Source: Paenibacillus methanolicus
Lineage (GTDB): Bacteria; Bacillota; Bacilli; Paenibacillales; Paenibacillaceae
Direction of reading: 5' to 3'
Length of the DNA: 64,000 nt
Assembly (NCBI RefSeq): GCF_008124765.1
Contig: NZ_VNHS01000001.1
Span: forward strand, 248,001-312,000
Shown: piece by piece, positions 1 through 7,870 of the stretch
Numbering within the stretch: the stretch's first letter is position 1
Layout: every line of letters begins with the position of its first letter
Notes under the pieces: generated by a model
Seen by the model: only the letters and a program-made list of their open reading frames with translations
Told to the model about the DNA's origin: nothing
Database searches by the model: none
Position numbers and translations under genes: made by a program

Positions 1-1972
1 CTGTTACCGGATGGATGGCACGCTGCTGTACCGGATCGATCACGGCGTCAACATTCGCGCGGGCGCGCACTATACGCAATTCATGGTGTACGACTTCGAC
101 GGGGACGGGAAGTCCGAGATGATGTTCAAGACGGCGCCGGGCACGAAGATCATCCGTTATGGCCGGAACGGCGGCGTGGAATCGGAGAAGTATATCACGA
201 TGCCCAAGGCGGATCAGGCGGCGGGTTATTCGAATACGGACGACTATCGGCTCAGCAAGCAGGGGTATTACGATCATGTTGTCCAAATGTTCTTGAAATG
301 GCACAAGCACGAGGAAGTCGTGAACGGCCATTGGCCGGCGACGCTGGAGGAAGCCTTCGGCATCGAGAAACAATATGCGTATCCGTTGTCCAAGGAGGAC
401 GCCGTTAAACTAACCGATTATTTCATGGACGTCTATGCGCCGAAACGAAGCGCGCGCAATAATCTGAGAGCGTTCGAGGGCTTTATTTTGAACGGACCGG
501 AATATTTGACCGTCTTCGGGGGCGCGGACGGCCGCGAGCTGCAGACGATTCCGTACAAGCCGGGCCGCGGCGACGACGGCTTGATGTGGGGCGACTACGC
601 GATGGCCCGAATCGAGCCGGGCAACCGGGTGGATCGTTTCCTGGCGGGGGTCGCGTACTTGGACGGGGCCAAGCCGTACGCCGTATTCGCGCGCGGTTAT
701 TACACGCGTTCGACGCTGGTCTCGTACAGCTGGGACGGCCGCAGCTTGAAGGAACACTGGTACGTCGACAGCGGATGGACGCCGATGACGAATCCGTTCA
801 ATGACGGACCTCATGGGCGCGATGGTACCGATCCGGAGTACGGCACGCTGACAACGCAAGGCTTCCACTCCTTGAGCGCCGCCGACGTGGACGGCGACGG
901 CAAGCAGGAAATCGTGTATGGCTCGGCTACCATCGACGATGACGGAACGCTGCTCTACAGCTCGATGGCCGAGATGCCTCCCGAGAGCGCGACGCCGGGC
1001 GCGACGGCCAGACTCGGACATGGCGACGCCATGCACGTGGCGGATCTAGATCCTCAGCGGGAGGGCATGGAGATTTTCACCGTCCACGAAGGCGGCGCCT
1101 ACGCGCCTTATGGCTACGCGATGCGCGATGCGAAGAGCGGCAAAGTGTTATGGGGCGGCTATACGGGCAAGGACACGGGACGCGGCATGGTCGGCGACGT
1201 CGATCCGGCGCAGCCCGGCTACGAGTCGTGGGCAGGCATTCCGCTGTCGCCGGCCGGCGCGCTCTGGAACGCGGGCGGCAGTCAGATCGACTCCAAAGCG
1301 CCGGGCACGAATATGAGCATCAAGTGGGCGGCCGATATGACGACCCAACTCGTAGGCGGCGCGCTGGAAGCGACGCCGTCCATCGACGACTTGAAGCGCG
1401 GGACGCTGCTGACCGCGGAGGGAATGCGCGCGAACAACGGCACGAAGGGCAATCCGTCGCTCGTGGCGGACATCTGGGGCGATTGGCGGGAGGAGCTGCT
1501 CGTACGCGCGGCCGACAGCACGGCCATCCGGATTTACACGAACACGGATCTAACGAACCGCAAGCTGTACACGCTGATGCATGATCCGCAATACCGGGCG
1601 GAGATCGCGAGGCAGAATACGACGTACAATCAGCCATCCTATACAAGCTTCTATTTCGGCTCCGACATTAATTGGGCGAAGGTGCCGCTCCGCAAGCCGG
1701 ACATGCCGGGAATGCTGAGCTTGCTGGACGAGCAGTTGGCCCAATACGCAGCATCGGGCGAGCTATCCGGGCCGCTCGCGAAGCAACTTGAAGCCTCCCT
1801 CAAACAGGCGAAGAAGCATCATGACAAGGGGCAGGACGAACAAGCGGCCAAGTCGATCGAGAAGTTCCTCTCCCAGTTGGAGAAGCGCGAAGGCAAGGAT
1901 AAGACGTCTAACGCTGCCGCGCTGCGGCTGACGGAGCTGGCGAATCAGTTGCTGGGTGTTTGGCAGGCGTAG
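1..1972 (+). CDS. Rhamnogalacturonan lyase, PL11 family (5' end cut by window edge)
   Basis: The reading frame is open from the first bases, and residues in front of the first ATG (position 11) already match the family (YRMDGTLLYR), so the true start lies outside the window. The visible 653 residues carry PL11/YesW-type signatures: INIRAGAHYTQF-like opening, Ca-binding Asp-rich loops DFDGDGKSE and DVDGDGKQE, and the VADIWGDWREELLVR and RIYTNTDLT stretches near the end of the propeller. The family cleaves the rhamnose-galacturonate backbone of pectin rhamnogalacturonan I by beta-elimination, usually outside the cell. After about residue 575 there is a helical, charged C-terminal module (SGPLAKQLE...AAKSIEKFLSQLEKREGK) that resembles the FIMAH-type module found on secreted Paenibacillaceae enzymes. 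A 15-bp hairpin follows the stop. The family call is strong; the module name is tentative. Confidence 0.92.
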   Translation, partial: CYRMDGTLLYRIDHGVNIRAGAHYTQFMVYDFDGDGKSEMMFKTAPGTKIIRYGRNGGVESEKYITMPKADQAAGYSNTDDYRLSKQGYYDHVVQMFLKWHKHEEVVNGHWPATLEEAFGIEKQYAYPLSKEDAVKLTDYFMDVYAPKRSARNNLRAFEGFILNGPEYLTVFGGADGRELQTIPYKPGRGDDGLMWGDYAMARIEPGNRVDRFLAGVAYLDGAKPYAVFARGYYTRSTLVSYSWDGRSLKEHWYVDSGWTPMTNPFNDGPHGRDGTDPEYGTLTTQGFHSLSAADVDGDGKQEIVYGSATIDDDGTLLYSSMAEMPPESATPGATARLGHGDAMHVADLDPQREGMEIFTVHEGGAYAPYGYAMRDAKSGKVLWGGYTGKDTGRGMVGDVDPAQPGYESWAGIPLSPAGALWNAGGSQIDSKAPGTNMSIKWAADMTTQLVGGALEATPSIDDLKRGTLLTAEGMRANNGTKGNPSLVADIWGDWREELLVRAADSTAIRIYTNTDLTNRKLYTLMHDPQYRAEIARQNTTYNQPSYTSFYFGSDINWAKVPLRKPDMPGMLSLLDEQLAQYAASGELSGPLAKQLEASLKQAKKHHDKGQDEQAAKSIEKFLSQLEKREGKDKTSNAAALRLTELANQLLGVWQA

Positions 1973-2014
1973 TCCGGATACCGACTTGCATGCAGGATGT
2001 GCAAATGCGATAGC

Positions 2015-2050
2015 GCCAAGAAGAGCACCGGTGACGGTGCTCTTCTTGGC
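2015..2050 (+). terminator. Strong hairpin after the PL11 gene
   Basis: GCCAAGAAGAGCACC (2015-2029) and GGTGCTCTTCTTGGC (2036-2050) form a perfect 15-bp stem with a 6-nt loop. It lies 42 bases behind the stop codon. No T-run follows, so it may work as a weak or bidirectional terminator or as an mRNA 3'-end stabiliser. Confidence 0.6.
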
Positions 2051-2186
2051 ATAGATTCCGGGATGAAGGCCCCTGAGCTTGCGAACGCCATTGCGGGTAA
2101 TGTAGTTCGATAATTGCCGAGGGACTTGGTGCCGCGCCGCTTCGCCTTCGGTTTTCGCCGCAATACCGACTTCTGCATCAACTTTC

Positions 2187-2202
2187 ATGCATCTGGATGC
2201 AT
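2187..2202. promoter_or_regulatory. Palindrome upstream of the quinone reductase gene
   Basis: ATGCATC-TG-GATGCAT is a perfect 7-bp inverted repeat about 77 bases before the ATG at 2279. The position suits an operator for a small dimeric regulator. No regulator gene adjoins it, so the role is inferred from symmetry alone. Confidence 0.3.
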
Positions 2203-2278
2203 AGTCATCGGCGTCGCGGCCACAAACTCAGTATGTTTACTTTTCCACTACCTAACAAGCAAAAGGAGGCGACCAGCC

Positions 2279-2860
2279 ATGAACGCGTTGATCATATTTG
2301 CACATCCTCACGAGGATAGCTTCAATCGCGCCATACTGAACTCGGCCGCGGACGCGCTGAGAGCGGATGGGCACGACGTCACGATTCGCGACTTGTACAA
2401 GATGAATTTCAATCCGGTGCTCACCGGCGAGGACACGTCCGCCATGCGAGCGGGCCGCACGCCGGAGGATATCCGGACCGAGCAGGAATATTTGGCCAAA
2501 GCCGACGTGATTGCGTTCATCTATCCGATCTGGTGGACGGGACTGCCGGCAATACTGAAGGGCTATGTCGACCGGACCTTCTCGTACGGATTCGCCTATC
2601 AATACAACAGCGAAGGCGGCATCGACAAGCTGTTCGCGGGCAAACGAGGCGTCATCGTCAACACGTACGGCACGCCGGAGGAAGTCTACGAGTCGACCGG
2701 CATGACGGACTCCCTTAAGCAGACGTCCGGCAGCGGCATTTTCGGATTTTGCGGCGTCGAAGTGGCGGAACACCTGCTGTTCGGCGGCGTCTCGTCCGTA
2801 TCGGACGACGTGCGCAAAGAGATGCTTGCCCGCGTGGATCGCGCATTCCATTCTTTGTAA
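2279..2860 (+). CDS. NAD(P)H-dependent quinone oxidoreductase, flavodoxin-like fold
   Basis: This 193-residue cytosolic protein belongs to the MdaB/KefF/YwrO-type NAD(P)H dehydrogenase (quinone) family, which uses FAD or FMN to reduce quinones by two electrons. Visible signatures are the N-terminal strand and loop LIIFAHPHEDSFN, the IYPIWWTGLPAILKGYVDR motif around residues 80-98, and the GIFGFCGVE segment near residue 158. The ATG at 2279 is chosen because AAAGGAGG lies 9-16 bases ahead of it; longer upstream in-frame sequence has no conserved features. The gene stands alone between the PL11 hairpin and the T-box of asd. The physiological substrate cannot be told from sequence. Confidence 0.85.
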   Translation: MNALIIFAHPHEDSFNRAILNSAADALRADGHDVTIRDLYKMNFNPVLTGEDTSAMRAGRTPEDIRTEQEYLAKADVIAFIYPIWWTGLPAILKGYVDRTFSYGFAYQYNSEGGIDKLFAGKRGVIVNTYGTPEEVYESTGMTDSLKQTSGSGIFGFCGVEVAEHLLFGGVSSVSDDVRKEMLARVDRAFHSL

Positions 2861-2936
2861 TCCTGCGCGTCTCGCCCGTTGCCAACACTAGGCAGCGTTG
2901 ACAGCAAAATTTTCGCGAAACTTTCTAAAAGGTTAT

Positions 2937-2965
2937 TTACCTCGCAGGGGGTAATCTGTTATTAT
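2937..2965 (+). promoter_or_regulatory. Possible promoter of the T-box transcript
   Basis: TATTAT at 2960-2965 is a reasonable -10 box about 20 bases before the presumed T-box stem I. The hexamer 17 bases upstream (TTACCT) is only a poor -35 match, so the assignment rests mainly on position. Confidence 0.3.
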
Positions 2966-2971
2966 TAGCGC

Positions 2972-3275
2972 AACATTCAAATGCGTTGACGAGACGAGTA
3001 GGTAAAGGATTGCTTTCACAGAGAGCTCCGATGGCTGGGAAGGAGCAAAGGAACCTTTATCGAAGAAAGACTCCGAGCAGCGCGCCGGAACCCGAATGAT
3101 GCTGGGGGGTGGCGCGACAGGAGCTCCTGTTACAGAGCTAAAGTATAAGCGTCTGCTCCGTAGGCGTCGTACTTGAAGAGGCCAAGGGCGGCGACGTCTT
3201 GGCGAATCTGGGTGGTACCACGAGTATTCCAATCTCGTCCCTGAGACTTGCGTCTTGGGGGTGGGATTTTTTTTA
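2972..3275 (+). promoter_or_regulatory. T-box riboswitch controlling asd, probably lysine-specific
   Basis: The leader has canonical T-box parts. Stem I contains the distal AGAGAG...GATGGCTGG region (3020-3038), an upper helix 3001-3008/3054-3061, the loop E pair AGTA (2997-3000) opposite GAA (3062-3064), and an apparent lower helix starting with 3071-3073. The antiterminator carries the T-box core GGGTGGTACCACG (3210-3222). A terminator hairpin with an 8-T run ends it. The specifier loop between the two helices reads GAAGAAAGA (3062-3070); by analogy with the glyQS loop the codon just before the lower helix is AAA or AAG, that is lysine. TGGT at 3213-3216 would pair with a tRNA ending ACCA. 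T-boxes sense uncharged tRNA, so low charged tRNA-Lys would raise asd expression. The class is certain; the specificity is inferred by hand folding. Confidence 0.93.
3233..3274 (+). terminator. T-box attenuator terminator
   Basis: TCTCGTCCCTGAGAC pairs with GTCTTGGGGGTGGGA through 15 base pairs including several G-U pairs, closed by a TTGC loop and followed by eight T residues. It competes with the antiterminator that contains the T-box core. Confidence 0.85.
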
Positions 3276-3449
3276 TGTCTGACGGAACGTAACGCTTATC
3301 GCCGCTAAAATAGACGATAGACGTTTCGCCTTGGTTGCCGTCGTCTTCGGTCCGCGCGCGAATCGTAACCGATTTCGCCGGTTTGAATAGGTTTTAATAG
3401 GTTGCCGCAATCATCTTCCCATTACATTACCCGAAAGGATGAAACGCAT

Positions 3450-4535
3450 ATGTCGCAAAAATTAAAAGCAGGTATCGTTGGAGGTACGGGCATGGTCGGC
3501 CAGCGCTTCGTGCAGCTGCTGGATGGTCATCCTTGGTTCGAGGTCGCATCGATCGCCGCGAGCGCGGGCTCCGCGGGCAAAACTTACGAGGAAGCCGTTA
3601 ATGGTCGCTGGAAACTGGACACCCCGATCCCGGATGCGGTCAAACAAATCGTCGTGCAGGACGCTTCCAAAGTGGAAGAAGTCGCGGGCGGCGTCGATTT
3701 TATTTTCTGCGCGGTCGACATGAAGAAGGACGAAATCAAGGCGCTGGAAGAAGCGTACGCCAAGACGGGCACGCCGGTCATCTCCAACAACTCCGCTCAT
3801 CGCTGGACGCCGGATATCCCGATGGTCATTCCGGAGATCAACCCGGGCCACGTCGCGGTCATCGAGTCGCAGCGCAAACGTCTGGGCACCAAGGCCGGCT
3901 TCATCGCCGTCAAGCCGAACTGCTCGATCCAAAGCTACGTGCCGGCGCTAAACGCGCTGCTCGATTTCAAGCCGACCCAAGTCGTCGCGTCGACATATCA
4001 GGCGATCTCGGGCGCAGGCAAGAACTTCACCGACTGGCCGGATATGCTCGATAACGTCATTCCGTACATCGGCGGCGAGGAAGAGAAGAGCGAACAAGAG
4101 CCGCTTCGCATCTGGGGCAGCGTCGAGGGCGGACAGATCGTCAAAGCCAGCTCGCCGCTCATCACGACCCAATGCATTCGCGTTCCGGTAACGGACGGCC
4201 ACCTGGCAACCGTATTCGCCTCGTTCGAGAAGAAGCCGTCGAAGGACGAAATCCTCGCGCGCTGGCTGAACTTCAAAGGCCGTCCGCAGCAGCTCGAGCT
4301 GCCAAGCGCGCCGAAGCAGTTCATCACGTACTTCGAGGAAGAGAATCGTCCGCAGACGAAGCTCGACCGCGACATCGAGCGCGGCATGGGCGTGTCGGTC
4401 GGACGTCTTCGCGAAGATTCGCTGTACGACTTCAAGTTCGTCGGACTGTCTCACAACACGCTGCGCGGCGCGGCCGGCGGCGCGGTGCTGATCGCCGAGC
4501 TGCTGAAGGCGGAAGGCTACATTCAACCGAAATAA
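3450..4535 (+). CDS. asd: Aspartate-semialdehyde dehydrogenase (archaeal/fungal-type)
   Basis: This 361-residue enzyme reduces aspartyl phosphate to aspartate semialdehyde with NADPH, the branch point towards lysine, threonine and methionine. The N-terminal Rossmann motif is GIVGGTGMVGQRF (residues about 8-20). The catalytic cysteine is in VKPNCSIQSYVPAL, followed by the QAISGAGKN loop, and the acid-base histidine is in the VPVTDGHLATVF segment. NPNCS replaced by KPNCS and the overall length place it with the archaeal/fungal-like subfamily rather than the common bacterial Asd. The ATG at 3450 has GAAAGGA about 10 bases ahead. It is the only gene under the T-box leader: the gene is followed by its own terminator, so dapA or other pathway genes are not co-transcribed here. 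Confidence 0.95.
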   Translation: MSQKLKAGIVGGTGMVGQRFVQLLDGHPWFEVASIAASAGSAGKTYEEAVNGRWKLDTPIPDAVKQIVVQDASKVEEVAGGVDFIFCAVDMKKDEIKALEEAYAKTGTPVISNNSAHRWTPDIPMVIPEINPGHVAVIESQRKRLGTKAGFIAVKPNCSIQSYVPALNALLDFKPTQVVASTYQAISGAGKNFTDWPDMLDNVIPYIGGEEEKSEQEPLRIWGSVEGGQIVKASSPLITTQCIRVPVTDGHLATVFASFEKKPSKDEILARWLNFKGRPQQLELPSAPKQFITYFEEENRPQTKLDRDIERGMGVSVGRLREDSLYDFKFVGLSHNTLRGAAGGAVLIAELLKAEGYIQPK

Positions 4536-4560
4536 GCATGACCGTCGGCGATCGGGCCGA

Positions 4561-4619
4561 CGAAACGCAGGCAGCAAGCAGGCCGGGGAGTCCCGGCGGC
4601 TTGCTGTTTTTGCGTTTCG
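4561..4619 (+). terminator. Rho-independent terminator of asd
   Basis: Inner stem CAGCAAGC (4572-4579) / GCTTGCTG (4599-4606) with additional GC pairing inside is followed by five T residues. An outer perfect 9-bp repeat (CGAAACGCA / TGCGTTTCG) encloses it. Confidence 0.85.
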
Positions 4620-4811
4620 GTTCATTATTGCTGCGTTTGCAGGACGTTTAACTGCTTGGTTTACGTTTGGCAGGGCGCGTTCTCGGTTGTTTCGGTCACG
4701 GCATAGTCTAAATGTGCCATAACTTTGGAACCTGTTAAAAGTTGGCTGATTCTGGTAATCTGTCGATGGTCTCTATCGAAGGGCAGGGAAGCACGGAGGA
4801 GGGAATCCAAG

Positions 4812-6146
4812 TTGAAGGTGTTGAAGGCAGGATGGCAGCGGTCGGCGGTATTCGCGTTGATCGCGGCCATGATGATGGCGATGTGGCCCGCGGCTGCGCG
4901 AGGCCAAGGCGAGAGCCCGATCCGGGTATTCGTCGACACGAGCGAGCTCGTGTTCAAGCAGGAGGTCGTCGTGCGCGGCGGCACGATGTTCGTGCCGTTC
5001 CGGGCGATGTTCGAGGCGATGGGGATGACGGTGTCTTGGGAAGAAGAAACGAAGACCGTATCGGGCAGCAAGGACGGTCTGCAGATCGCGCTCTCTACCG
5101 ACAATCCCACCGCGACGGTGAACGGCGAACAGGTCGCGTTGAACGCGGGGGCGTTCAGCGTGAACGGCACGGTGCTGATCCCGCTGCGGTTCGTGGGCGA
5201 AGCGACCGGCGCGATCGTGCACTGGGACGCGAAGAACCGGGAGATCACGATCGTAACCGAAGCGCTGTGGACGGCGCTCGGCATGACGAAGGAGCAGCTG
5301 CAGGAACAGCTCGCGGCGCTGGCAGACAACCCGCCGGCTTCGGGCGGGGATGAAGCAGCCGGGAACGGCCAAGGCACCGGGGGCGAACAGAGCGGCGGTT
5401 CCTCGTCCGCGGGACAGCAGCCGGTCAAGCAGGCGGATCCCGCCCAGGTCGAGAACAAGTACAAGGGCAGCGGCACGTACAAGCCAGGCCCGGAGAAGGT
5501 GGATCTTGCCAAGCTCCAAGGCATGTATTACGGATTCCGCGACGACTTCGGCGGCTACGAATGCGGCGGCGCCTGCTGGGATACCTACACGTTCATGCCA
5601 GGTAAGCAAGTGCTCGTCGGATCGCCGCCGCACGGCGGACCGGAGACGATCGATTGCAAGCGCGACGGATGTTCGACCTACAAGATCGCGAACGGGAAGA
5701 TGACGCTTGCAGACGGGACCTCGTATTCGATCAAGAAGTCGAAGGAAGGCCATCTGACCATCAACGACGTCGTGCTCTTCCCGGTCGACCCGGTAACGGC
5801 AGGTCTCAAACTAAACAGCACGTTCAAGCATATCAGCTACTATGGACTCATCGGCATAAACGCGGCCTCCAGTTCAAGCACATCGTATATTACGTTCAAC
5901 AAAGACGGCACGTTCGAAAGCACCGATATTTCGCTCGGTTCCCTGGACTTGATCGTGAGCTCGACGAATTCCGCGGGTACCTCCGAAACGGGCGGCACGT
6001 ATCGAATCAAGGGCAATACGCTCGATCTCTACTTCGGAGACGGCAGCGTTCGGCGCACGCTATTCTTCCTGCACGATCTGGATGAGAAGGGCGCGATAGA
6101 CAGCATTCAAATCGGCGACGATAATTACTATATTCCGGAAGATTGA
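4812..6146 (+). CDS. Secreted protein with copper amine oxidase N-terminal-like domain
   Basis: The 444-residue product starts with a signal peptide (basic start, hydrophobic run about residues 12-28, AAARGQG cleavage zone). Residues about 35-155 hold the Cu_amine_oxidN1-type domain common in Paenibacillus exported proteins, with its repeated phrases GTMFVPFRAMFEAMGM, TATVNGEQVALN and GTVLIPLRFVGEATGA. A Gly/Ser/Gln-rich linker (about 175-215) leads to an unassigned C-terminal domain with two Cys pairs (ECGGAC and DCKRDGC). No oxidase catalytic domain is present, so the name is only a fold label; surface or wall association is the usual inference. Start TTG at 4812 is chosen because it directly precedes the signal peptide and has GGAGGAGGG upstream; the frame is open further upstream but without such signals. 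Confidence 0.75.
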   Translation: MKVLKAGWQRSAVFALIAAMMMAMWPAAARGQGESPIRVFVDTSELVFKQEVVVRGGTMFVPFRAMFEAMGMTVSWEEETKTVSGSKDGLQIALSTDNPTATVNGEQVALNAGAFSVNGTVLIPLRFVGEATGAIVHWDAKNREITIVTEALWTALGMTKEQLQEQLAALADNPPASGGDEAAGNGQGTGGEQSGGSSSAGQQPVKQADPAQVENKYKGSGTYKPGPEKVDLAKLQGMYYGFRDDFGGYECGGACWDTYTFMPGKQVLVGSPPHGGPETIDCKRDGCSTYKIANGKMTLADGTSYSIKKSKEGHLTINDVVLFPVDPVTAGLKLNSTFKHISYYGLIGINAASSSSTSYITFNKDGTFESTDISLGSLDLIVSSTNSAGTSETGGTYRIKGNTLDLYFGDGSVRRTLFFLHDLDEKGAIDSIQIGDDNYYIPED

Positions 6147-6162
6147 AGGGAGGCCGAAGGCG

Positions 6163-6336
6163 ATGCGTCGCCAATTCGAGAAGTGGTTCCGTCTGACCTC
6201 GCCTCTATCGGCCATGCTTGTTTTGCTGGGCATGTTGAAGCTGACCACCTATGTCATAAGCGGGGCGGAACGGCTAGTAGACACCTCATACGGTCACGGA
6301 TATGAACTGGGAACGTTCGTCGAACAACTGCTTTAA
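6163..6336 (+). CDS. Small membrane protein (57 aa), unknown function
   Basis: The ORF starts 16 bases after the previous stop with AAGGGAGG placed 5-12 bases ahead of its ATG, which suggests translational coupling. The product has a basic N-terminus (MRRQFEKWFR), one hydrophobic segment about residues 12-33 and a short acidic tail (GHGYELGTFVEQLL). A terminator follows 65 bases later. No family is recognised; it could be a membrane partner of the secreted protein in front of it. Confidence 0.5.
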   Translation: MRRQFEKWFRLTSPLSAMLVLLGMLKLTTYVISGAERLVDTSYGHGYELGTFVEQLL

Positions 6337-6400
6337 GCATGGCAGGGAATGCCTTTGGGAGCAGCCCGAACTCGTTGCATGGTTTGCACACCAAAATCGG

Positions 6401-6435
6401 CGTCACGGGTCTTTATACCTGTGGCGCTTTTTTTT
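6401..6435 (+). terminator. Terminator after the 4812-6336 gene pair
   Basis: CGTCACGGGT (6401-6410) pairs with ACCTGTGGCG (6417-6426) through 10 bp with two wobbles, followed by a run of eight T residues. Confidence 0.8.
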
Positions 6436-6496
6436 GCTCGCTATCACGTCAATTCGACTAGGAATGACAAGCTTAATAGAAGGATGCCTATCGTGC

Positions 6497-6523
6497 CGCT
6501 TTCCATGTAAAGCGGTGCTTTTT
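6497..6523. terminator. Second terminator-like hairpin
   Basis: CCGCTTT / AAAGCGG is a 7-bp stem with a short loop, closely followed by TTTTT. It lies in the AT-rich 6337-6830 gap, which otherwise holds no supportable gene and looks like promoter DNA for the arabinanase gene. Confidence 0.5.
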
Positions 6524-6737
6524 GTTCATTTTTTAAATGAATCAATAAAAAAGATTGACTAATACGAAGAATTGAGCTAATTTATGAATACAAAATAAAT
6601 ATTATTGTTATAACGTTAATGAAATTATTAATCTTAGATTTCGCGGTTTCATCTCCTTCTAATTCGGCAGCCCGAACCTTATCGTTTCAAGGTCGCATTC
6701 GAGTAGAAGGGTGAAATAATCTTTTTATAACGCGAAT

Positions 6738-6751
6738 TGTAAACGCTAACA
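6738..6751 (+). promoter_or_regulatory. Catabolite-responsive element (cre) before the arabinanase gene
   Basis: TGTAAACGCTAACA fits the Firmicute cre consensus TGWNANCGNTNWCA at every position. It sits 80 bases before the start codon at 6831, within a lower-GC promoter region. CcpA binding here would repress the arabinanase gene when preferred sugars are present. Confidence 0.8.
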
Positions 6752-6830
6752 ATGCGAATCGCGTGTCAAGGGAGGTGAGAGCTGTCTACTAGAAACGCGT
6801 CTTCATTCCAACAAATAGGAGCGTGTTAAC

Positions 6831-7787
6831 ATGATTAAGAGAAGTAAGAAGAATGTAACACTGGTGTTATTGTCTGCTTTGTTATTGCTTATGGCGGCCT
6901 TTCCTGTAAACGCTTCCACTCGAGCGCTGTCGGGCGATATCGGCGTTCATGACCCGGCGTACATCGTGGAGAACGGCACGACATGGGTATTCAGCACGGG
7001 CCAAGGCATCCAAGTGCTGTATTCGTCGAACGGGACGTCGTTCACCCGCGGCATCCAAGTATTCGCGACCGAGCCTGCTTGGTGGAGCCAGTACGTGCCG
7101 AATCATACGAAGCTGGACGTGTGGGCACCGGATATTTATTACTATAACGGGAAGTACCATCTGTACTATTCCATCTCCTCGTTCGGCTCCAATACGTCCG
7201 CGATCAGTCTGATTACGTGCACCTCGATCGCGAAAGGGGACTGGGTGGATCAAGGCGTGGTCGTGAGTTCGAACTCGTCCTCCACGTACAACGCGATCGA
7301 TCCGAACGTGTTTGCCGATAAGAACGGCAATCTGTTCATGGCCTTCGGCTCCTGGTTCGCCGGCATCTATATTACGGCGATCGACAAGAATACGATGAAG
7401 CCGACCGGCAATTCCTACCGCGTCGCAACCAAATCCGGCGGTATTGAAGGCGCAAGCGTCATCTACAACGGCAGCACCGGCTATTACTATCTGTTCGTAT
7501 CCATCGGCAACTGCTGCCAAGGCACGAACAGCACGTATAAGGTTGCCGTCGGCCGTTCGACCAGCGTGTTCGGACCTTATTACGCGAAAGACGGAACGTC
7601 GATGTTGAACGGCGGCGCGACGGTGATCGATAGCGGCAACGCGGCTTGGATCGGACCAGGCGGCCAGGATGTGCCGAGCACGAACCTGATCGTCCGCCAT
7701 GCTTACAGCGCGGCCGACAACGGCAATCCGAAGCTGCTCATCAGCGACTTGTACTGGGATTCCAGCGGCTGGCCGTATTACAATTAA
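6831..7787 (+). CDS. Arabinan endo-1,5-alpha-L-arabinanase, GH43 family (secreted)
   Basis: The 318-residue protein has a signal peptide (KRSKKN then a hydrophobic run, cleavage near FPVNAS about residue 29). The five-bladed GH43 propeller triad is visible: Asp41 in GVHDPAY, Asp157 in NAIDPNVF and Glu206 in GGIEGASV. LDVWAPDIYYYNGKYHLYYS and FGSWFAGIY are typical of the AbnA-type endo-arabinanases. It cleaves internal alpha-1,5 bonds in arabinan side chains of pectin, which complements the PL11 lyase. ATG 6831 has TAGGAG about 9 bases ahead. A perfect cre lies upstream. The length is that of a single-domain enzyme with no binding module. Confidence 0.93.
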   Translation: MIKRSKKNVTLVLLSALLLLMAAFPVNASTRALSGDIGVHDPAYIVENGTTWVFSTGQGIQVLYSSNGTSFTRGIQVFATEPAWWSQYVPNHTKLDVWAPDIYYYNGKYHLYYSISSFGSNTSAISLITCTSIAKGDWVDQGVVVSSNSSSTYNAIDPNVFADKNGNLFMAFGSWFAGIYITAIDKNTMKPTGNSYRVATKSGGIEGASVIYNGSTGYYYLFVSIGNCCQGTNSTYKVAVGRSTSVFGPYYAKDGTSMLNGGATVIDSGNAAWIGPGGQDVPSTNLIVRHAYSAADNGNPKLLISDLYWDSSGWPYYN

Positions 7788-7809
7788 CGGCTCGTCGAAC
7801 CAATGAACG

Positions 7810-7845
7810 AGGCCCTCTCCTAAGCGATTGCTTGGGCGAGGGCCT
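7810..7845. terminator. Bidirectional terminator between convergent genes
   Basis: AGGCCCTC (7810-7817) and GAGGGCCT (7838-7845) pair, extended inside by CCTAAGC / GCTTGGG. It separates the arabinanase gene from the opposite-strand DUF4184 gene. Confidence 0.65.
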
Positions 7846-7870
7846 TGCGTAATTTCCGATCGTGCTGCCA

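Noticed and set aside
6302-6562. 86-residue plus-strand frame
   Set aside because: It crosses a terminator with an eight-T run and has no ribosome binding site; the terminator is better supported.
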